Positions 16,684 to 25,710 of a DNA stretch of 64,000 nucleotides are shown one piece after another. The number at the start of each line of letters is the position of its first letter. Position 1 is the stretch's first letter. This stretch comes from Rhodospirillales bacterium (GTDB taxonomy: Bacteria; Pseudomonadota; Alphaproteobacteria; ATCC43930; CGMCC-115725). The notes beneath the pieces are model-generated. The model was not told where the DNA came from, ran no database searches, and saw nothing but the letters and a program-made list of their open reading frames with translations. The stretch spans positions 1 through 64,000 of the forward strand of contig JAQGIC010000062.1 of the NCBI GenBank assembly GCA_028288725.1, given 5' to 3'. The translations under genes were made by a program, and so were the position numbers.

Positions 16684-18729
16684 ATGCCCTCCGACGCCAC
16701 CGAAATTTCAGTGCCGCCCATTCCCGTGCCGCAAGATCCCCACCCGCGCGACTTGGCGAACTGCATTCGCGCGCTGGCGATGGATGCGGTGCAGGCGGCG
16801 AAGAGCGGCCACCCGGGCATGCCGATGGGCATGGCCGATATCGCCGCTGTCCTGTTCTCCGAATTCCTGCGCTTCGATGCCGATGATCCGCACTGGATCG
16901 ATCGCGACCGTTTCCTGATTTCGAACGGCCATGGCTCGATGCTGCTCTACGGCCTGCTTTACCTGACCGGCTACAAGGACATGCCGATCGAACAGATCCG
17001 CCGCTTCCGTCAGATCGACAGCAAGACGCCGGGTCATCCGGAATATCGGCACGCCGACGGGATCGAAACCACGACCGGGCCGCTCGGGCAAGGCTTGGCG
17101 AATTCGGTAGGCCTGGCCTTGGCCGAGCGCATCATGAATGCCACGTTCGGTGACGCGCTGGTCGACCACTACACCTATGTGTTCATGGGCGACGGCTGCC
17201 TGATGGAAGGGATCAGCCAGGAGGCGATTTCGCTCGCGGGACACCTGAAGCTCGGCAAGCTGATCGCTTTCTTCGACGACAACTCGATTTCGATCGACGG
17301 GGCGACCAGTCTCGCCGAGTCCGACGATCAGATGGCGCGTTTCCGCGCCAGCCATTGGCACGTCCTGCAGATCGACGGCCATGACACCGACGCGATCCGT
17401 GCTGCGATCGTCGAGGCGCAGGCGATCAAGGACCGGCCGTCGATGATTTCGTGCCGGACGGTGATCGGCTTCGGCCTGCCCACGAAAGCCGGCACCCAGA
17501 AGGCGCACAGCGACGCCCCCGGCGAGGAGGAGATCGCGGGTGCCCGCAAGCGCCTCGGCTGGACCGCGCCGCCGTTCGAAATTCCACAGAACCTGCTCGA
17601 TGCCTGGCGAACGATCGGCGCCAAGGGTCGGCAAGGCCGGCTGGCCTGGGCCCAGCGCGTCAAAGCCGCGCCCGACGGTCTGCGGCAGGATTTCGAACGC
17701 CGCATCCGCGGCGAGCTACCCGACGGCTGGAGACAGGCGATCGCGGCGGCGAAGCGGGAATTTCTGGACGGCGACAAGGATCTGGCCACCCGGCAAGCGA
17801 GCGGCGCGGTCTTGAACCATCTGTTCGATGCCATCCCGGAGTTGCTGGGCGGCTCGGCCGATCTGACGCCGTCGAACAACACGAAGGCCAAGAACCAGAT
17901 CGAGATCCGGCCCGGCGAATATCGCGGTTCCTATATCCATTATGGCGTTCGCGAGCACGGCATGGCCGCGGCGATGAACGGCATCGCGCTGCACGGGGGG
18001 CTCATCCCCTATGGCGGGACGTTCCTGACCTTCTCCGACTATTGTCGTCCGGCGATCCGGCTGGCGGCGATGATGGAGATCCGCACCATCTTCGTCATGA
18101 CCCATGATTCGATCGGCCTGGGCGAAGACGGGCCGACCCATCAGCCGATCGAGCATTTGGCCGCCCTGCGTGCCATTCCGCATCTGGCGGTCTTCCGGCC
18201 GGGCGACCCGATCGAGACGGCCGAATGCTGGGAGGCGATCCTCGATGCGCCCCGACGGGCTGCCCTCCTTGCGCTTTCGCGCCAGCCGATGCCGCTGCTG
18301 CGCCGAGAGCCGGGCGGTGAAAACCTCAGTGCCAAAGGCGGCTACGTCCTGCTCGAGGCGGAGGGCGGTGCCCGGAAACTGACCTTGATGGCGACCGGCT
18401 CGGAATTGCACCTGGCGGTCGCCGCCCGCGAGATCCTGCAGCAGGATGGCGTGTCGACCGCGGTCGTGTCCATGCCCTGTCGGCTGTTGTTCGAGCAGCA
18501 GGATGCTGCCTATCGGCGATCTGTCCTTGGCGAAACGACGGCGCGCGTCGCTGTCGAAGCGGGGGTGGAGGTATCCTAGGACCGCTATCTAGGCTTCGAT
18601 GGTCGCTTCGTCGGAATGCATGAGTTCGGCGCATCCGGCAAGATCGGCGATGTCTATGCGAAATTCGGCATCACGATCGACGCCGTGGTCGAGGCGGCAC
18701 GCCAGGCCGTCCAGGTGGTTCATGGCTAG
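16684..18729 (+). pseudogene. tkt: Transketolase interrupted by one in-frame amber codon
   Basis: The frame reads as a complete transketolase: thiamine-PP domain with KSGHPGMPMGMADI, GPLGQGLANSVGLA and MGDGCLMEGISQEAISLAGH, pyrimidine domain with YIHYGVREHGMAAAMNGIAL and EDGPTHQPIEHLAALR. At 18577-18579 a TAG replaces the Trp codon (TGG) expected in VEVS-W-DRYLGFDGRFVGM. Beyond it the same frame continues through the normal C-terminal tail (MHEFGASGKIGDVYAKFGIT) to a TAG at 18727-18729. Full length would be 681 residues; the stop cuts at 631 and removes about 50 residues of the C-terminal domain. ATG 16684 is preferred because GGAG lies six bases before it. Cause is open: point mutation, sequencing error or amber readthrough. 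Confidence 0.85.
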
Positions 18730-18822
18730 CAAGCTCGACCTTGCCGGAGGGAATGCTAATCTGCAGGTCCATGTTGAGCAGGCTCTTCCGCACCTTTCAC
18801 CAGGAACAGCGAGGAATTGGCG

Positions 18823-19050
18823 ATGAGCTTCGGACATAATGGCGATGACGACCTCCACGAAGCCCTCCGCTTCGCGCTTTTGGTCGTCGACCGCCATGCA
18901 AACCTCGTTGTCGGGCTTGCCGACACCTCCGCCAAAAAGGGCATGCACAGATCGGAAGCTCAATTTCGCGAACATGCGAGCATGATTCGGAAGCATGCGG
19001 AAATCATTCGCACATGCATGCCGTGGCTGGAAGGCACGACCCTCAACTAA
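18823..19050 (+). CDS. Small hypothetical protein
   Basis: A 75-residue reading frame opening MSFGHNGDDDLHEALRFALL, with a GAGG ribosome site eight bases upstream. The second half (SEAQFREHASMIRKHAEIIR) is likely helical. I recognise no family. Its 3' end comes within 5 bp of the convergent PEBP-family gene. It could instead be chance coding. Confidence 0.4.
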   Translation: MSFGHNGDDDLHEALRFALLVVDRHANLVVGLADTSAKKGMHRSEAQFREHASMIRKHAEIIRTCMPWLEGTTLN

Positions 19051-19054
19051 TCGT

Positions 19055-19627
19055 CTAGGCGCGCTCATAAGTCCCGACCAAGCACCCCTTCGCGAGCAGG
19101 TTTCCAATCATCGCGTCGAGGGCAGCGCTTCGCCCGTCGATGCTATTGGGCTCCGGAGCGTCGGAGAGCGCGAACACCTGAAATGCGTACCGATGCGGGC
19201 CATGGCCCGGCGGCGGATCAGGCGGCAGATAGGCCCGGCGAAAGAACGAATTCCGGCCCAGCTCAAAGCGGCTCCACATCTGAACGGGGTCGGAGATCTC
19301 ACCCTCGGCAAGCCCTGTGCTGCCGTCGCGCTGATCGATGACGATCGCATGGACCAGCGGTTTCGGCGTCGGGCTATCGGCATCCTCGATGATGACCAGA
19401 ATCGCCCCCGTATCATCCGGGACACCGGACCATCCGATCGGCGGCGATACCCGATCCCCGTCTTCGGTGAAGCGGAACGGAATCGGGCTCCCGTCTGGAA
19501 ACGCGACGCTGGTCACGACCAGCGTCGCCGGTGCGGTCAGGCGCGGGTCGTTGATCATCAGTTCGTCCAGATCCTGACGGACGCCGTGCAGGAGGCGACC
19601 GAGCCTCGTGGGCAGATGTTGAAGCAT
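19055..19627 (-). CDS. YbhB/YbcL family Raf-kinase-inhibitor-like (PEBP) protein
   Basis: A 190-residue PEBP-fold protein. LTVTSVAFPDGSPIPFRFTEDG-like segments are present (VTSVAFPDGSPIPFRFTEDG), followed by VSPPIGWSGVPDDTGAILVI, EDADSPTPKPLVHAIV, the ligand-site motif PPPGHGPHRYAFQVFAL and the C-terminal GCLVGTYERA. The PDSPTPKPLVHW and GPHRY motifs form the anion-binding pocket. The bacterial role is unknown. It follows the zinc alcohol dehydrogenase by 20 bp on the same strand and probably belongs to its EcfG-like transcription unit. Confidence 0.9.
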   Translation of the reverse strand: MLQHLPTRLGRLLHGVRQDLDELMINDPRLTAPATLVVTSVAFPDGSPIPFRFTEDGDRVSPPIGWSGVPDDTGAILVIIEDADSPTPKPLVHAIVIDQRDGSTGLAEGEISDPVQMWSRFELGRNSFFRRAYLPPDPPPGHGPHRYAFQVFALSDAPEPNSIDGRSAALDAMIGNLLAKGCLVGTYERA

Positions 19628-19647
19628 GGTGCGGGCCCTCCCTGGGC

Positions 19648-20817
19648 CTATGGCTTGAGCACGACCTTCACGCAGCCATCCTTCTTGTCCCGGAACGTCT
19701 TGTAGAGCTCCGGCCCTTGATCGAGCGGCGCGTGATGCGTGATGACGAACGATGGGTCGATCTCCCCGTTCTCGACCCGCTCCAAGAGCGACGGCAGGTA
19801 TTTCTGCACCGGCGTCTGGGCCATCCGGAACGTCAGGCCGCGGTTGATGGCGGAGCCCATCGGAATGTTGTCGAGCAACCCGCCATAGACCCCGACGATC
19901 GACACGGTGCCGAAGTTCCGGCAGCAATGGATCGCTTGGCGCAGCACATGCGGGCGATCGGTCCCCATGAAGGTCGCGACCTTCACCCGATCCAGCACGC
20001 TGTCGAAGCTGGCCGTCGCATCCGCCTCGGTTCCGACGGCGTCGATACAGGCGTCGGCGCCGCGGCCGTTGGTCAGGTCCTGAATGCGGTCGTAGATGTC
20101 CTCATGCTTGAAATCGAGCGTCAGGGCCCGGGCCTCCTCGGCCATGGCCAAGCGCTCCGGCACCGTGTCGATCGCGATGACCCGCTCGGCGCCGAGCAGA
20201 AAGGCGCTGCGGATCGCGAACAGGCCGACCGGACCGCAGCCCCAGATGGCAATGGTGTCGCCCGGCTGAATGTTGCAATTGTCGGCGGCCATATAGCCGG
20301 TCGGGAAGATGTCCGACAGGAACAGCACTTGGTCGTCGGTCAGGTGGCTCGGCACCTTGATCGGGCCGACGTCGGCGTAGGGGACGCGCAGATATTCTGC
20401 CTGGCCGCCGGCGTACCCGCCCAGCATGTGGGAATAGCCGAACAAGCCGGCAGGGGAATGGCCCCAGAATTTTTCGGCGATCTTATGGTTGGGGTTGCTC
20501 CGCTCGCAGCCCGAAAAGAAGCCGCGCTGGCAGAAGAAGCATTCGCCGCAGGCGATGGTGAACGGCACGACCACGCGATCACCGACCTTGAGTGCCTTGT
20601 TCTCCGCGCCGACCTCGACGACTTCGCCCATGGTCTCGTGGCCGATCACGTCGCCATGTTCCATGGTCGGGATCATGCCGTCGTAGATGTGCAGATCCGA
20701 GCCGCAGATGGCGCAGGAGGTCACCCTGATGATGGCGTCGCGCGGATGCTGGATCTGGGGATCGGGGACGGTGTCGTAGCGCATGTCGTGTTTGCCGTGC
20801 CAACACAGAGCCTTCAT
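19648..20817 (-). CDS. Zinc-dependent alcohol dehydrogenase (formaldehyde dehydrogenase-like)
   Basis: A 389-residue medium-chain dehydrogenase. Catalytic zinc ligands are Cys38 (CAICGSD) and His60-Glu61 (GHETMGEV). The structural zinc lobe has Cys90, 93, 96 and 104 ([16 protein letters not shown]). The nucleotide motif [13 protein letters not shown] is preceded by [14 protein letters not shown], typical of the glutathione-independent formaldehyde dehydrogenase branch. Substrate is not fixed by sequence. GGAGG precedes ATG 20817, and an exact GGAAC-N18-GTT motif lies 76 bp upstream. A decayed paralogue of the same family is found at 23838-24850. Confidence 0.9.
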   Translation of the reverse strand: MKALCWHGKHDMRYDTVPDPQIQHPRDAIIRVTSCAICGSDLHIYDGMIPTMEHGDVIGHETMGEVVEVGAENKALKVGDRVVVPFTIACGECFFCQRGFFSGCERSNPNHKIAEKFWGHSPAGLFGYSHMLGGYAGGQAEYLRVPYADVGPIKVPSHLTDDQVLFLSDIFPTGYMAADNCNIQPGDTIAIWGCGPVGLFAIRSAFLLGAERVIAIDTVPERLAMAEEARALTLDFKHEDIYDRIQDLTNGRGADACIDAVGTEADATASFDSVLDRVKVATFMGTDRPHVLRQAIHCCRNFGTVSIVGVYGGLLDNIPMGSAINRGLTFRMAQTPVQKYLPSLLERVENGEIDPSFVITHHAPLDQGPELYKTFRDKKDGCVKVVLKP

Positions 20818-20892
20818 CGCGGGGTCCTCCAAATCGGTGTGAAAGCCCGCAGCAAGGCATGGCGTGAGATCGAAGGCACGGCGACGGTCTGA

Positions 20893-20918
20893 AACCCGGC
20901 AGCCCGCGAGACCGTTCC
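20893..20918 (-). promoter_or_regulatory. EcfG-like promoter of the alcohol dehydrogenase-PEBP unit
   Basis: Minus strand GGAAC (20918-20914), 18 bases, GTTT (20895-20892), 76 bp upstream of the dehydrogenase start. Confidence 0.65.
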
Positions 20919-20984
20919 GCAGCGACGGCACGAAGGTCCGCTCGATCGACTTGTTGGAACAAATCCCTCAACCAGGAGACCATC

Positions 20985-21095
20985 ATGGCGACGGGCAAAC
21001 CCCTGGCGCTGGTGACTGGCGCCTCGACCGGCATCGGCTTCGAACTGGCGAAATGTGCGCGCGGGACGGCTTCGATTTGACGCCGCCGGCAACCG
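20985..21095 (+). pseudogene. 5' remnant of a short-chain dehydrogenase
   Basis: An intact AGGAG site and ATG start MATGKPLALVTGASTGIGFE followed by LAKC, the cofactor-binding opening of a classical SDR. A frameshift after LAKC then leads to a TGA at 21078; the neighbouring frame briefly resumes with ARDGFDL. No further SDR sequence follows, so at most 40 of about 250 residues remain. The next 280 bp up to the CBS gene contain an EcfG-like promoter and nothing else I recognise. Confidence 0.75.
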
Positions 21096-21241
21096 CGCCG
21101 GCAACCGGATTGCCGCCGATAGCGCCAAGCGCCGCACCGCCGGCCGAGCGGCCGTGGTTCGACGGCTCAGCGTGTTTTGCCGCCGTCGCGCTACGGATCG
21201 CTATGCACTGGTGATGGGAGCCTCTCGATTGGGATTTTATC

Positions 21242-21266
21242 GGAACTGCTCCTCGCGAGAGCTGTT
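21242..21266 (+). promoter_or_regulatory. EcfG-like promoter of the CBS-domain gene
   Basis: GGAAC (21242-21246), 17 bases, GTT (21264-21266), about 110 bp upstream of the CBS gene start. Confidence 0.65.
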
Positions 21267-21376
21267 TTGAACGATCCCCGATGGCTTCGAGGTGCACATC
21301 GATTCTGGAAGAGGAGCGCATTTTGGTCGATCGGGTGTGGAACGACCAATTCTCCACTCATCTCTTGGAGACCAGA

Positions 21377-21802
21377 ATGATCGTTAGTGAATGCATGAGC
21401 CGAGACGTGCGGGTCTGCTCGCCCGATGACACGATCCGTCAAGCCGCCGCCGCGATGCGCGGGATCGATGCGGGCCTGCTGCCGGTCGGCGAGAACGACC
21501 GGCTGGTCGGCATGATCACCGACCGGGATATCGCGCTGCGCGCCGTCGCGGACGGTAAAGGAAACGACACGCCCATTCGCGATGTCATGACGCTGGACGT
21601 GCAATATTGCTTCGAAGACGACGATCTTGACGATGCCGCGCTCAAGATGAGCGATCTCCAGGTGCGCCGTCTGCCTGTGCTCGACCGGGATAAGCGGCTC
21701 GTCGGAATCGTGTCACTCGGCGATATCTCCAAATCCGGCGATGGACGCGCCGAAGTGGCGTTGGGTGGTATCTCGCGCTATGGCGGGGAACATCGCACCT
21801 GA
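21377..21802 (+). CDS. Two-CBS-domain protein
   Basis: A 141-residue protein made of a CBS pair. The first repeat is ECMSRDVRVCSPDDTIRQAA through LVGMITDRDIALRAV. The second is DVMTLDVQYCFEDDDLDDAA through VRRLPVLDRDKRLVGIVSLG. CBS pairs bind adenine nucleotides and sense energy state; stand-alone versions are common stress proteins. ATG 21377 has GGAG seven bases upstream. An exact EcfG-like motif precedes it. Confidence 0.92.
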   Translation: MIVSECMSRDVRVCSPDDTIRQAAAAMRGIDAGLLPVGENDRLVGMITDRDIALRAVADGKGNDTPIRDVMTLDVQYCFEDDDLDDAALKMSDLQVRRLPVLDRDKRLVGIVSLGDISKSGDGRAEVALGGISRYGGEHRT

Positions 21803-21943
21803 TACGCCGGTCGTGCGGAAGTGCGACAGCACGTGCCGATTGCAAGCGATAGGACCCCCTTGTCGATCGTAACGCCACCCCGACATCCGTATTGGATGCA
21901 TCCCATCGGCACTGAGGTCCGCCCCTCGTTGATGGAGATGAAG

Positions 21944-22177
21944 ATGGAACCCGACGTGAACCGCCTCGACGAAATCAGGAAGACGCTTGACGCGCTCCAC
22001 CATCAGGCCACCGAACTGTCGAGCCTCGTGGAAGAGAGCGACGATTTGCCCGAGGAAATCGGGGAAACGATCGATGAAGTGGTCGGCGTGATCTCGGACG
22101 CGCGCCAAATCGTGGCAAGCGCATCGACTGAGGCAGAACTCGACATCGACGACGAAGATCTTTCAGCCCGATATTAA
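21944..22177 (+). CDS. Small acidic helical hypothetical protein
   Basis: A 77-residue protein opening MEPDVNRLDEIRKTLDALHH and continuing QATELSSLVEESDDLPEEIG, rich in Glu/Asp and predicted to be helical or coiled coil. Three ATGs lie in frame (21932, 21938, 21944); the third has GGAG at the best distance and is chosen. I do not recognise a family. It lies 140 bp after the CBS gene on the same strand. Confidence 0.55.
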   Translation: MEPDVNRLDEIRKTLDALHHQATELSSLVEESDDLPEEIGETIDEVVGVISDARQIVASASTEAELDIDDEDLSARY

Positions 22178-22296
22178 GCCCGGGTTGCCCCGCCGGGTTT
22201 GAAGCCTGGTGGGCGATCTCCCGGCTCGGATAGCGTAGTGGGATTAGCGCTTCCCCGTCCGGGGAGCCCCGGCCGGGATGCTTGGCTCCTTGGTAT

Positions 22297-22971
22297 TCAG
22301 GATCGAATACCGAGTTCGAACAGGCCCGCGTGGAGATCGGCCGGCTCGCCGAAAACGCGGAAGGCGCCGGCCCGAACCAGCTCGTCGTCGCCGTACCCGC
22401 CCGAGAGCAGACCCACGCCCAGGGCCCCGGCCCGTCGGGCGGCGAGCATGTCCCAGATGCTATCGCCGACGACGAAACATGCGCTGGTTGGCATTTTCAG
22501 CCGGCGGGCCGCTTCGATGAACAAATCCGGGTTCGGTTTCGCGAAAGCCACCTGATCGCGGGTCACGATCGTCAAGCGGTCCATCGGCTGGCCCAGCGTC
22601 TCGATCATGGGCAATGCGGTCTCGCCGCGTCCGCTCGTCGCGACCGCCCAGGCGATGCCGGTGTCCGTCAGATGGGCCAGCAGCGCCTCGGCACCTGGCA
22701 AAGGCCGGATGCTGCCCAGCCGCCGCATGAAGGCCTGGGCATGGCCACGGCTCAGACGCGCACGCAGCTCATCGTCGAGTTCGAGCCCCGATTCCCGCGT
22801 CAATGCCCGTGAAAACAGCCCGCCGCTCATGCCGATGCGCCGATGGATGCGCCAGATCGGCACCTCGATGCCTTCCGCATCCAGTGCCTCGGCCCACGAC
22901 AGGACATGCTGATAGACGCTGTCCATCAACGTACCATCCAAATCGAACAGAAAGGCGGCGTCTTCGGTCAT
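22297..22971 (-). CDS. HAD-family phosphatase (phosphoglycolate phosphatase/beta-phosphoglucomutase-like)
   Basis: A 224-residue haloacid-dehalogenase hydrolase. Motif I FLFDLDGTLMDS gives nucleophile Asp10 and acid/base Asp12; motif II is AVATSGRG; motif III Lys is in FAKPNPDLFIEAA; motif IV is FVVGDSIWDMLAARRAGA. The cap after motif I (VYQHVLSWAEALDAEGIEVP) is the helical type. Substrate is not predictable. ATG 22971 with GGAGAG eight bases upstream is preferred over one four codons earlier. Confidence 0.9.
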   Translation of the reverse strand: MTEDAAFLFDLDGTLMDSVYQHVLSWAEALDAEGIEVPIWRIHRRIGMSGGLFSRALTRESGLELDDELRARLSRGHAQAFMRRLGSIRPLPGAEALLAHLTDTGIAWAVATSGRGETALPMIETLGQPMDRLTIVTRDQVAFAKPNPDLFIEAARRLKMPTSACFVVGDSIWDMLAARRAGALGVGLLSGGYGDDELVRAGAFRVFGEPADLHAGLFELGIRS

Positions 22972-23290
22972 GGGGCTCTCCATCGGGTGGACGCGTCGTC
23001 CGTCGGCACGAGCGGCGGACTCTGCAAAATAGTCGCGACACCCCGAACTCATCGCGATTCCGCCTCCACCGGCATCACTTCGTCGGCAGAACGGCGAATC
23101 AACCCGCCGAGCCGTCGCTTGGTTCACTCGCGCGGCCATCGTCGCCGTGGGCCGCGATCCCGCAGCTGATCGCAGGAGCGCCTATCGGCGAAAATCCCGA
23201 TTGACGTTGAAGGGGCGCTGGAACCGGCCTCCTCCCGCAAGTCTTGGAATATCGGCACCTGAGGCCACGCACGAAGGAAAGGATCGGATC
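22972..23290. other. Gene-free gap between the HAD and cupin genes
   Basis: 319 bp separating divergent genes. It should hold both promoters. Only a weak EcfG-like motif for the cupin (GGAAC at 23220-23224, N18, CTT) is visible. I see no gene or repeat. Confidence 0.5.
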
Positions 23291-23674
23291 ATGACGGATA
23301 AGAGCGTCACCAAGGTCGAGGCGGGCTACGCGCCGCTTGGGCCCCAGGGACAGCGTTACCTGGCGAATGGCCGGACGCTTTCGATGCGTCTTTGGGAGCA
23401 CGAGCCCGCGGGCGAAGAGAAGCCACAAGTGCAGCGTGCTTATGAGACTGCTGGCTATGTCATTGCCGGCCGAGCAGAGCTTCGGATCGAGGGCCAGACC
23501 GTCATGCTCGAACCCGGCTCCTCGTGGATCGTGCCGAAGGAAGCACGCCACAGCTACCGCATCCTGGAAGACTTCACTGCGGTCGAAGCGACGACGCCGC
23601 CGGCGGAGGTACACGACCGGGACGCCGTTTCACAGGCGCTGAGCCCACCGGCCGGCGCCGGGCTGCGTGGCTGA
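23291..23674 (+). CDS. Cupin-domain protein
   Basis: A 127-residue single-domain cupin. EHEPAGEEKPQVQRAYETAG corresponds to cupin motif 1 and GRAELRIEGQTVMLEPGSSW plus IVPKEARHSYRIL to the inter-motif turn and motif 2 (PxxxxHxY). Motif 1 lacks the usual two His, so metal binding is doubtful. AAGGAAAGGA precedes the ATG. A 41-residue frame overlaps its stop codon. Confidence 0.85.
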   Translation: MTDKSVTKVEAGYAPLGPQGQRYLANGRTLSMRLWEHEPAGEEKPQVQRAYETAGYVIAGRAELRIEGQTVMLEPGSSWIVPKEARHSYRILEDFTAVEATTPPAEVHDRDAVSQALSPPAGAGLRG

Positions 23675-23799
23675 TGGCAGGCTCGACGGGACCGCCGGAG
23701 AAAGTGCTGCAGCGCGCCGACAATCCGGTCGGCCGCGCTATCGTCCGCTGGACCAAGCAGATCGGGAACATGGGCTTCGTCCGAGCCCCTCAGACATGA
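23674..23799 (+). CDS. Possible small coupled reading frame after the cupin
   Basis: A 41-codon frame (MAGSTGPPEKVLQRADNPVG...) whose ATG overlaps the cupin stop as TGATG. Only the overlap speaks for it; there is no family match and the composition is unremarkable. Confidence 0.25.
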   Translation: MAGSTGPPEKVLQRADNPVGRAIVRWTKQIGNMGFVRAPQT

Positions 23800-23837
23800 G
23801 CGCCGACGTTCGAAGGCGGGAGGATCGGCGTTGAAGT

Positions 23838-24850
23838 TTAGTGCCGATGCGGCATCAACTCGACCTTCATCCAGCCAGGCTGCCGTTCATCGAACGCCTT
23901 ATAGGCGGCGATGACATCGGTCAGCGGTTCGCGCTTGGTCAGGATTTCGGTCGGCTTGATCTCGCCGCTGCGCACAATTTCGATCAGTTCGCCCAGATAG
24001 CGGCGATGGTTGCAGTTACCCATCTTGATCGTCAGGTTCTTGTTCATCGCCTTCCCGATCGGGAAGCTGGCGACCGAGGGCGGATAGACGCCGATGATCG
24101 ACAGCGTGCCGGCCTTGGCTAAGCTTTCGACGGCCCATTCCAGCGCCTGGGCCGGTGCATCCCCCGGATGCCAGCCGGCCGCCGCGGCTTGCTCCGGCAG
24201 TTTCGTGTCCGCATGCGGCGTCAGTACGGACGGCTCCGCTGCATATTCCTTGGGTGTGACGGCATCGACGCCGACGGCATCGATGGCGGTCGACGCCGAT
24301 GCCGCCGGTCAGGCGGCGGATGACCGCGACGGGGTCCTCCTTGGAGAAATCCACGATCTCGGCGCCCTGCCGCCGCGCCATCTCCAGGCGATCGGGAACA
24401 TAGTCTACGCCGAGGACGCGGCCGGCGCCGCGCAGCTTGGCGCTGGCGATGGCGAATTGCCCGACCGGGCCGCAGCCGAAGACGGCGACCGTATCGCCGG
24501 GTCCGATTTCGGCAAGCTCCGCCGCGAAACAGCCGGTTGGAAAGATGTCCGAGATCAGGATCGCTTCCTCGTCCGAAATCTCGTCCGGCAGCCGGACCAG
24601 ACCGACATGGGCGAAGGGGATGCGTGCCTTTTCCGCCTGCAGCCCATGGAAGGGGCCGCTCGCTTCCGGACCGCCGAAGAACGCGGTCCCCGCGGCGATG
24701 CCGTGCGGATTGGCATTGTCGCACTGGGCATGATAGCCGGCCCGGCAATAGGAACAGGTGCCACAGGCGATCGTCGATGGGATGAGCACCCGGTCGCCGA
24801 TCGAGAGATTGCGTACATCCTCGCCCAGTTGCTCGATGACCCCGACGCAC
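23838..24850 (-). pseudogene. Decayed zinc-dependent alcohol dehydrogenase
   Basis: The minus strand carries most of a medium-chain dehydrogenase. GVIEQLGEDVRNLSIGDRVL, IACGTCSYCRAGYHAQC (structural zinc lobe), LISDIFPTGCFAAELAEIGP and VFGCGPVGQFAIASAKLRGA all read in one frame. Near 24280 the frame shifts: AIDAVGVDAVTPKEYAAEPS, LSIIGVYPPSVASFPIGKAM and LGELIEIVRSGEIKPTEILT lie in another frame and run to a normal C-terminal end at 23838. The N-terminal 70 or so residues, with the catalytic Cys and His-Glu zinc ligands, are missing. Deletion plus frameshift makes it non-functional. It follows the FMN reductase gene. Confidence 0.85.
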
Positions 24851-24943
24851 CAGGGCCGCCATCGTATTCATGGTACGGGCGCCGCTTGGGGTATTTTGAT
24901 GCCCTCTTTGGCCGCCTCGCAGGCGGCGTCGTTGAATTGACAG

Positions 24944-25525
24944 TCAAGAACGGCTTTCTTTGAATGGCCCTGTGGTCCTGAGGACCTCGCTATCGCGGAG
25001 CAAGTCAAGCACCCCGCTCTTGAGGAAGGCGACTGTCGCATCGTCCACCAGGCGCCCGTGCCTGATCTTTTCGTGGACGGACGCGATTACGATCTGAGGC
25101 CGAAGGACCAATCGCGCCGCGATCGCGGTCAGGACCTCGTTCAGGTGAGCCTGTGCTCGGACTCCACCCGTAAATGCCGGCGACGAGGTCAGCGTGAGGA
25201 CCGGCTTTCCCGTGAGCGTGGCAGCCCCATAGGGTCGGGAGGCCCAATCGAGCGCGTTTTTCAGCACACCGGAAATGCTGTGATTGTATTCCGGCGACGA
25301 AATCACGACGCCATCGGCATCATCAATGGCCGCTCGAAGGGCCACGACGGCTGGTGGTGGGATAGCCGTGTCGAGGTCTTGATTGTAAATCGGGACATCG
25401 TCCAAAGGAAATATTTCAAAAGAAACGCCATCGGGAACGCTTTCACCGATCGCCCTGAGGACCGCGACACTGTAGGAGTCGCGGCGAACACTGCCGCCTA
25501 TGCCGAGTAGTTTGTAGGATTTCAT
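24944..25525 (-). CDS. NADPH-dependent FMN reductase (ArsH/ChrR-like flavodoxin fold)
   Basis: A 193-residue protein with the flavin phosphate loop GIGGSVRRDSYSVAVLRAI and the family signature SPEYNHSISGVLKNALDWAS near 80-100, followed by GKPVLTLTSSPAFTGGVRAQ. Such enzymes reduce quinones, chromate or azo groups, or supply FMNH2 to a monooxygenase. ATG 25525 has GGAG 11 bases upstream. It is the last intact gene in line with the catabolic cluster (MFS, CMD, dioxygenase), 185 bp after the transporter. Membership of that operon is possible but not certain. Confidence 0.88.
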   Translation of the reverse strand: MKSYKLLGIGGSVRRDSYSVAVLRAIGESVPDGVSFEIFPLDDVPIYNQDLDTAIPPPAVVALRAAIDDADGVVISSPEYNHSISGVLKNALDWASRPYGAATLTGKPVLTLTSSPAFTGGVRAQAHLNEVLTAIAARLVLRPQIVIASVHEKIRHGRLVDDATVAFLKSGVLDLLRDSEVLRTTGPFKESRS

Positions 25526-25710
25526 TACTTCAACTCCGAGGGACTTTTGTGAACGCGGCAAGAACATGGATGGCACTGGTACCTTCCTTACAGCCGACGA
25601 GTTACCACCTGGATGCTGGAGCCTTCGCCTGCGGTCTCGCCGGAACCAGGTGGTGCAGAGCGCTGCCATTGGTGCCCTGGTCTTCGACGTGGCTATCCTG
25701 GTGTCGCGGC

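Noticed and set aside
20985-21357. Glycine-zipper-like minus-strand string (AGGAALGAIGGNPVAGAVAGG)
   Set aside because: It has no signal peptide, start or second repeat and lies across the SDR remnant; probably chance in GC-rich DNA.
24868-24958. Peptide KAVLDCQFNDAACEAAKEGI on the minus strand before the decayed alcohol dehydrogenase
   Set aside because: It could be its displaced N terminus, but it lacks the zinc-ligand motifs and a clear start. It overlaps the FMN reductase end and ends in a stop.
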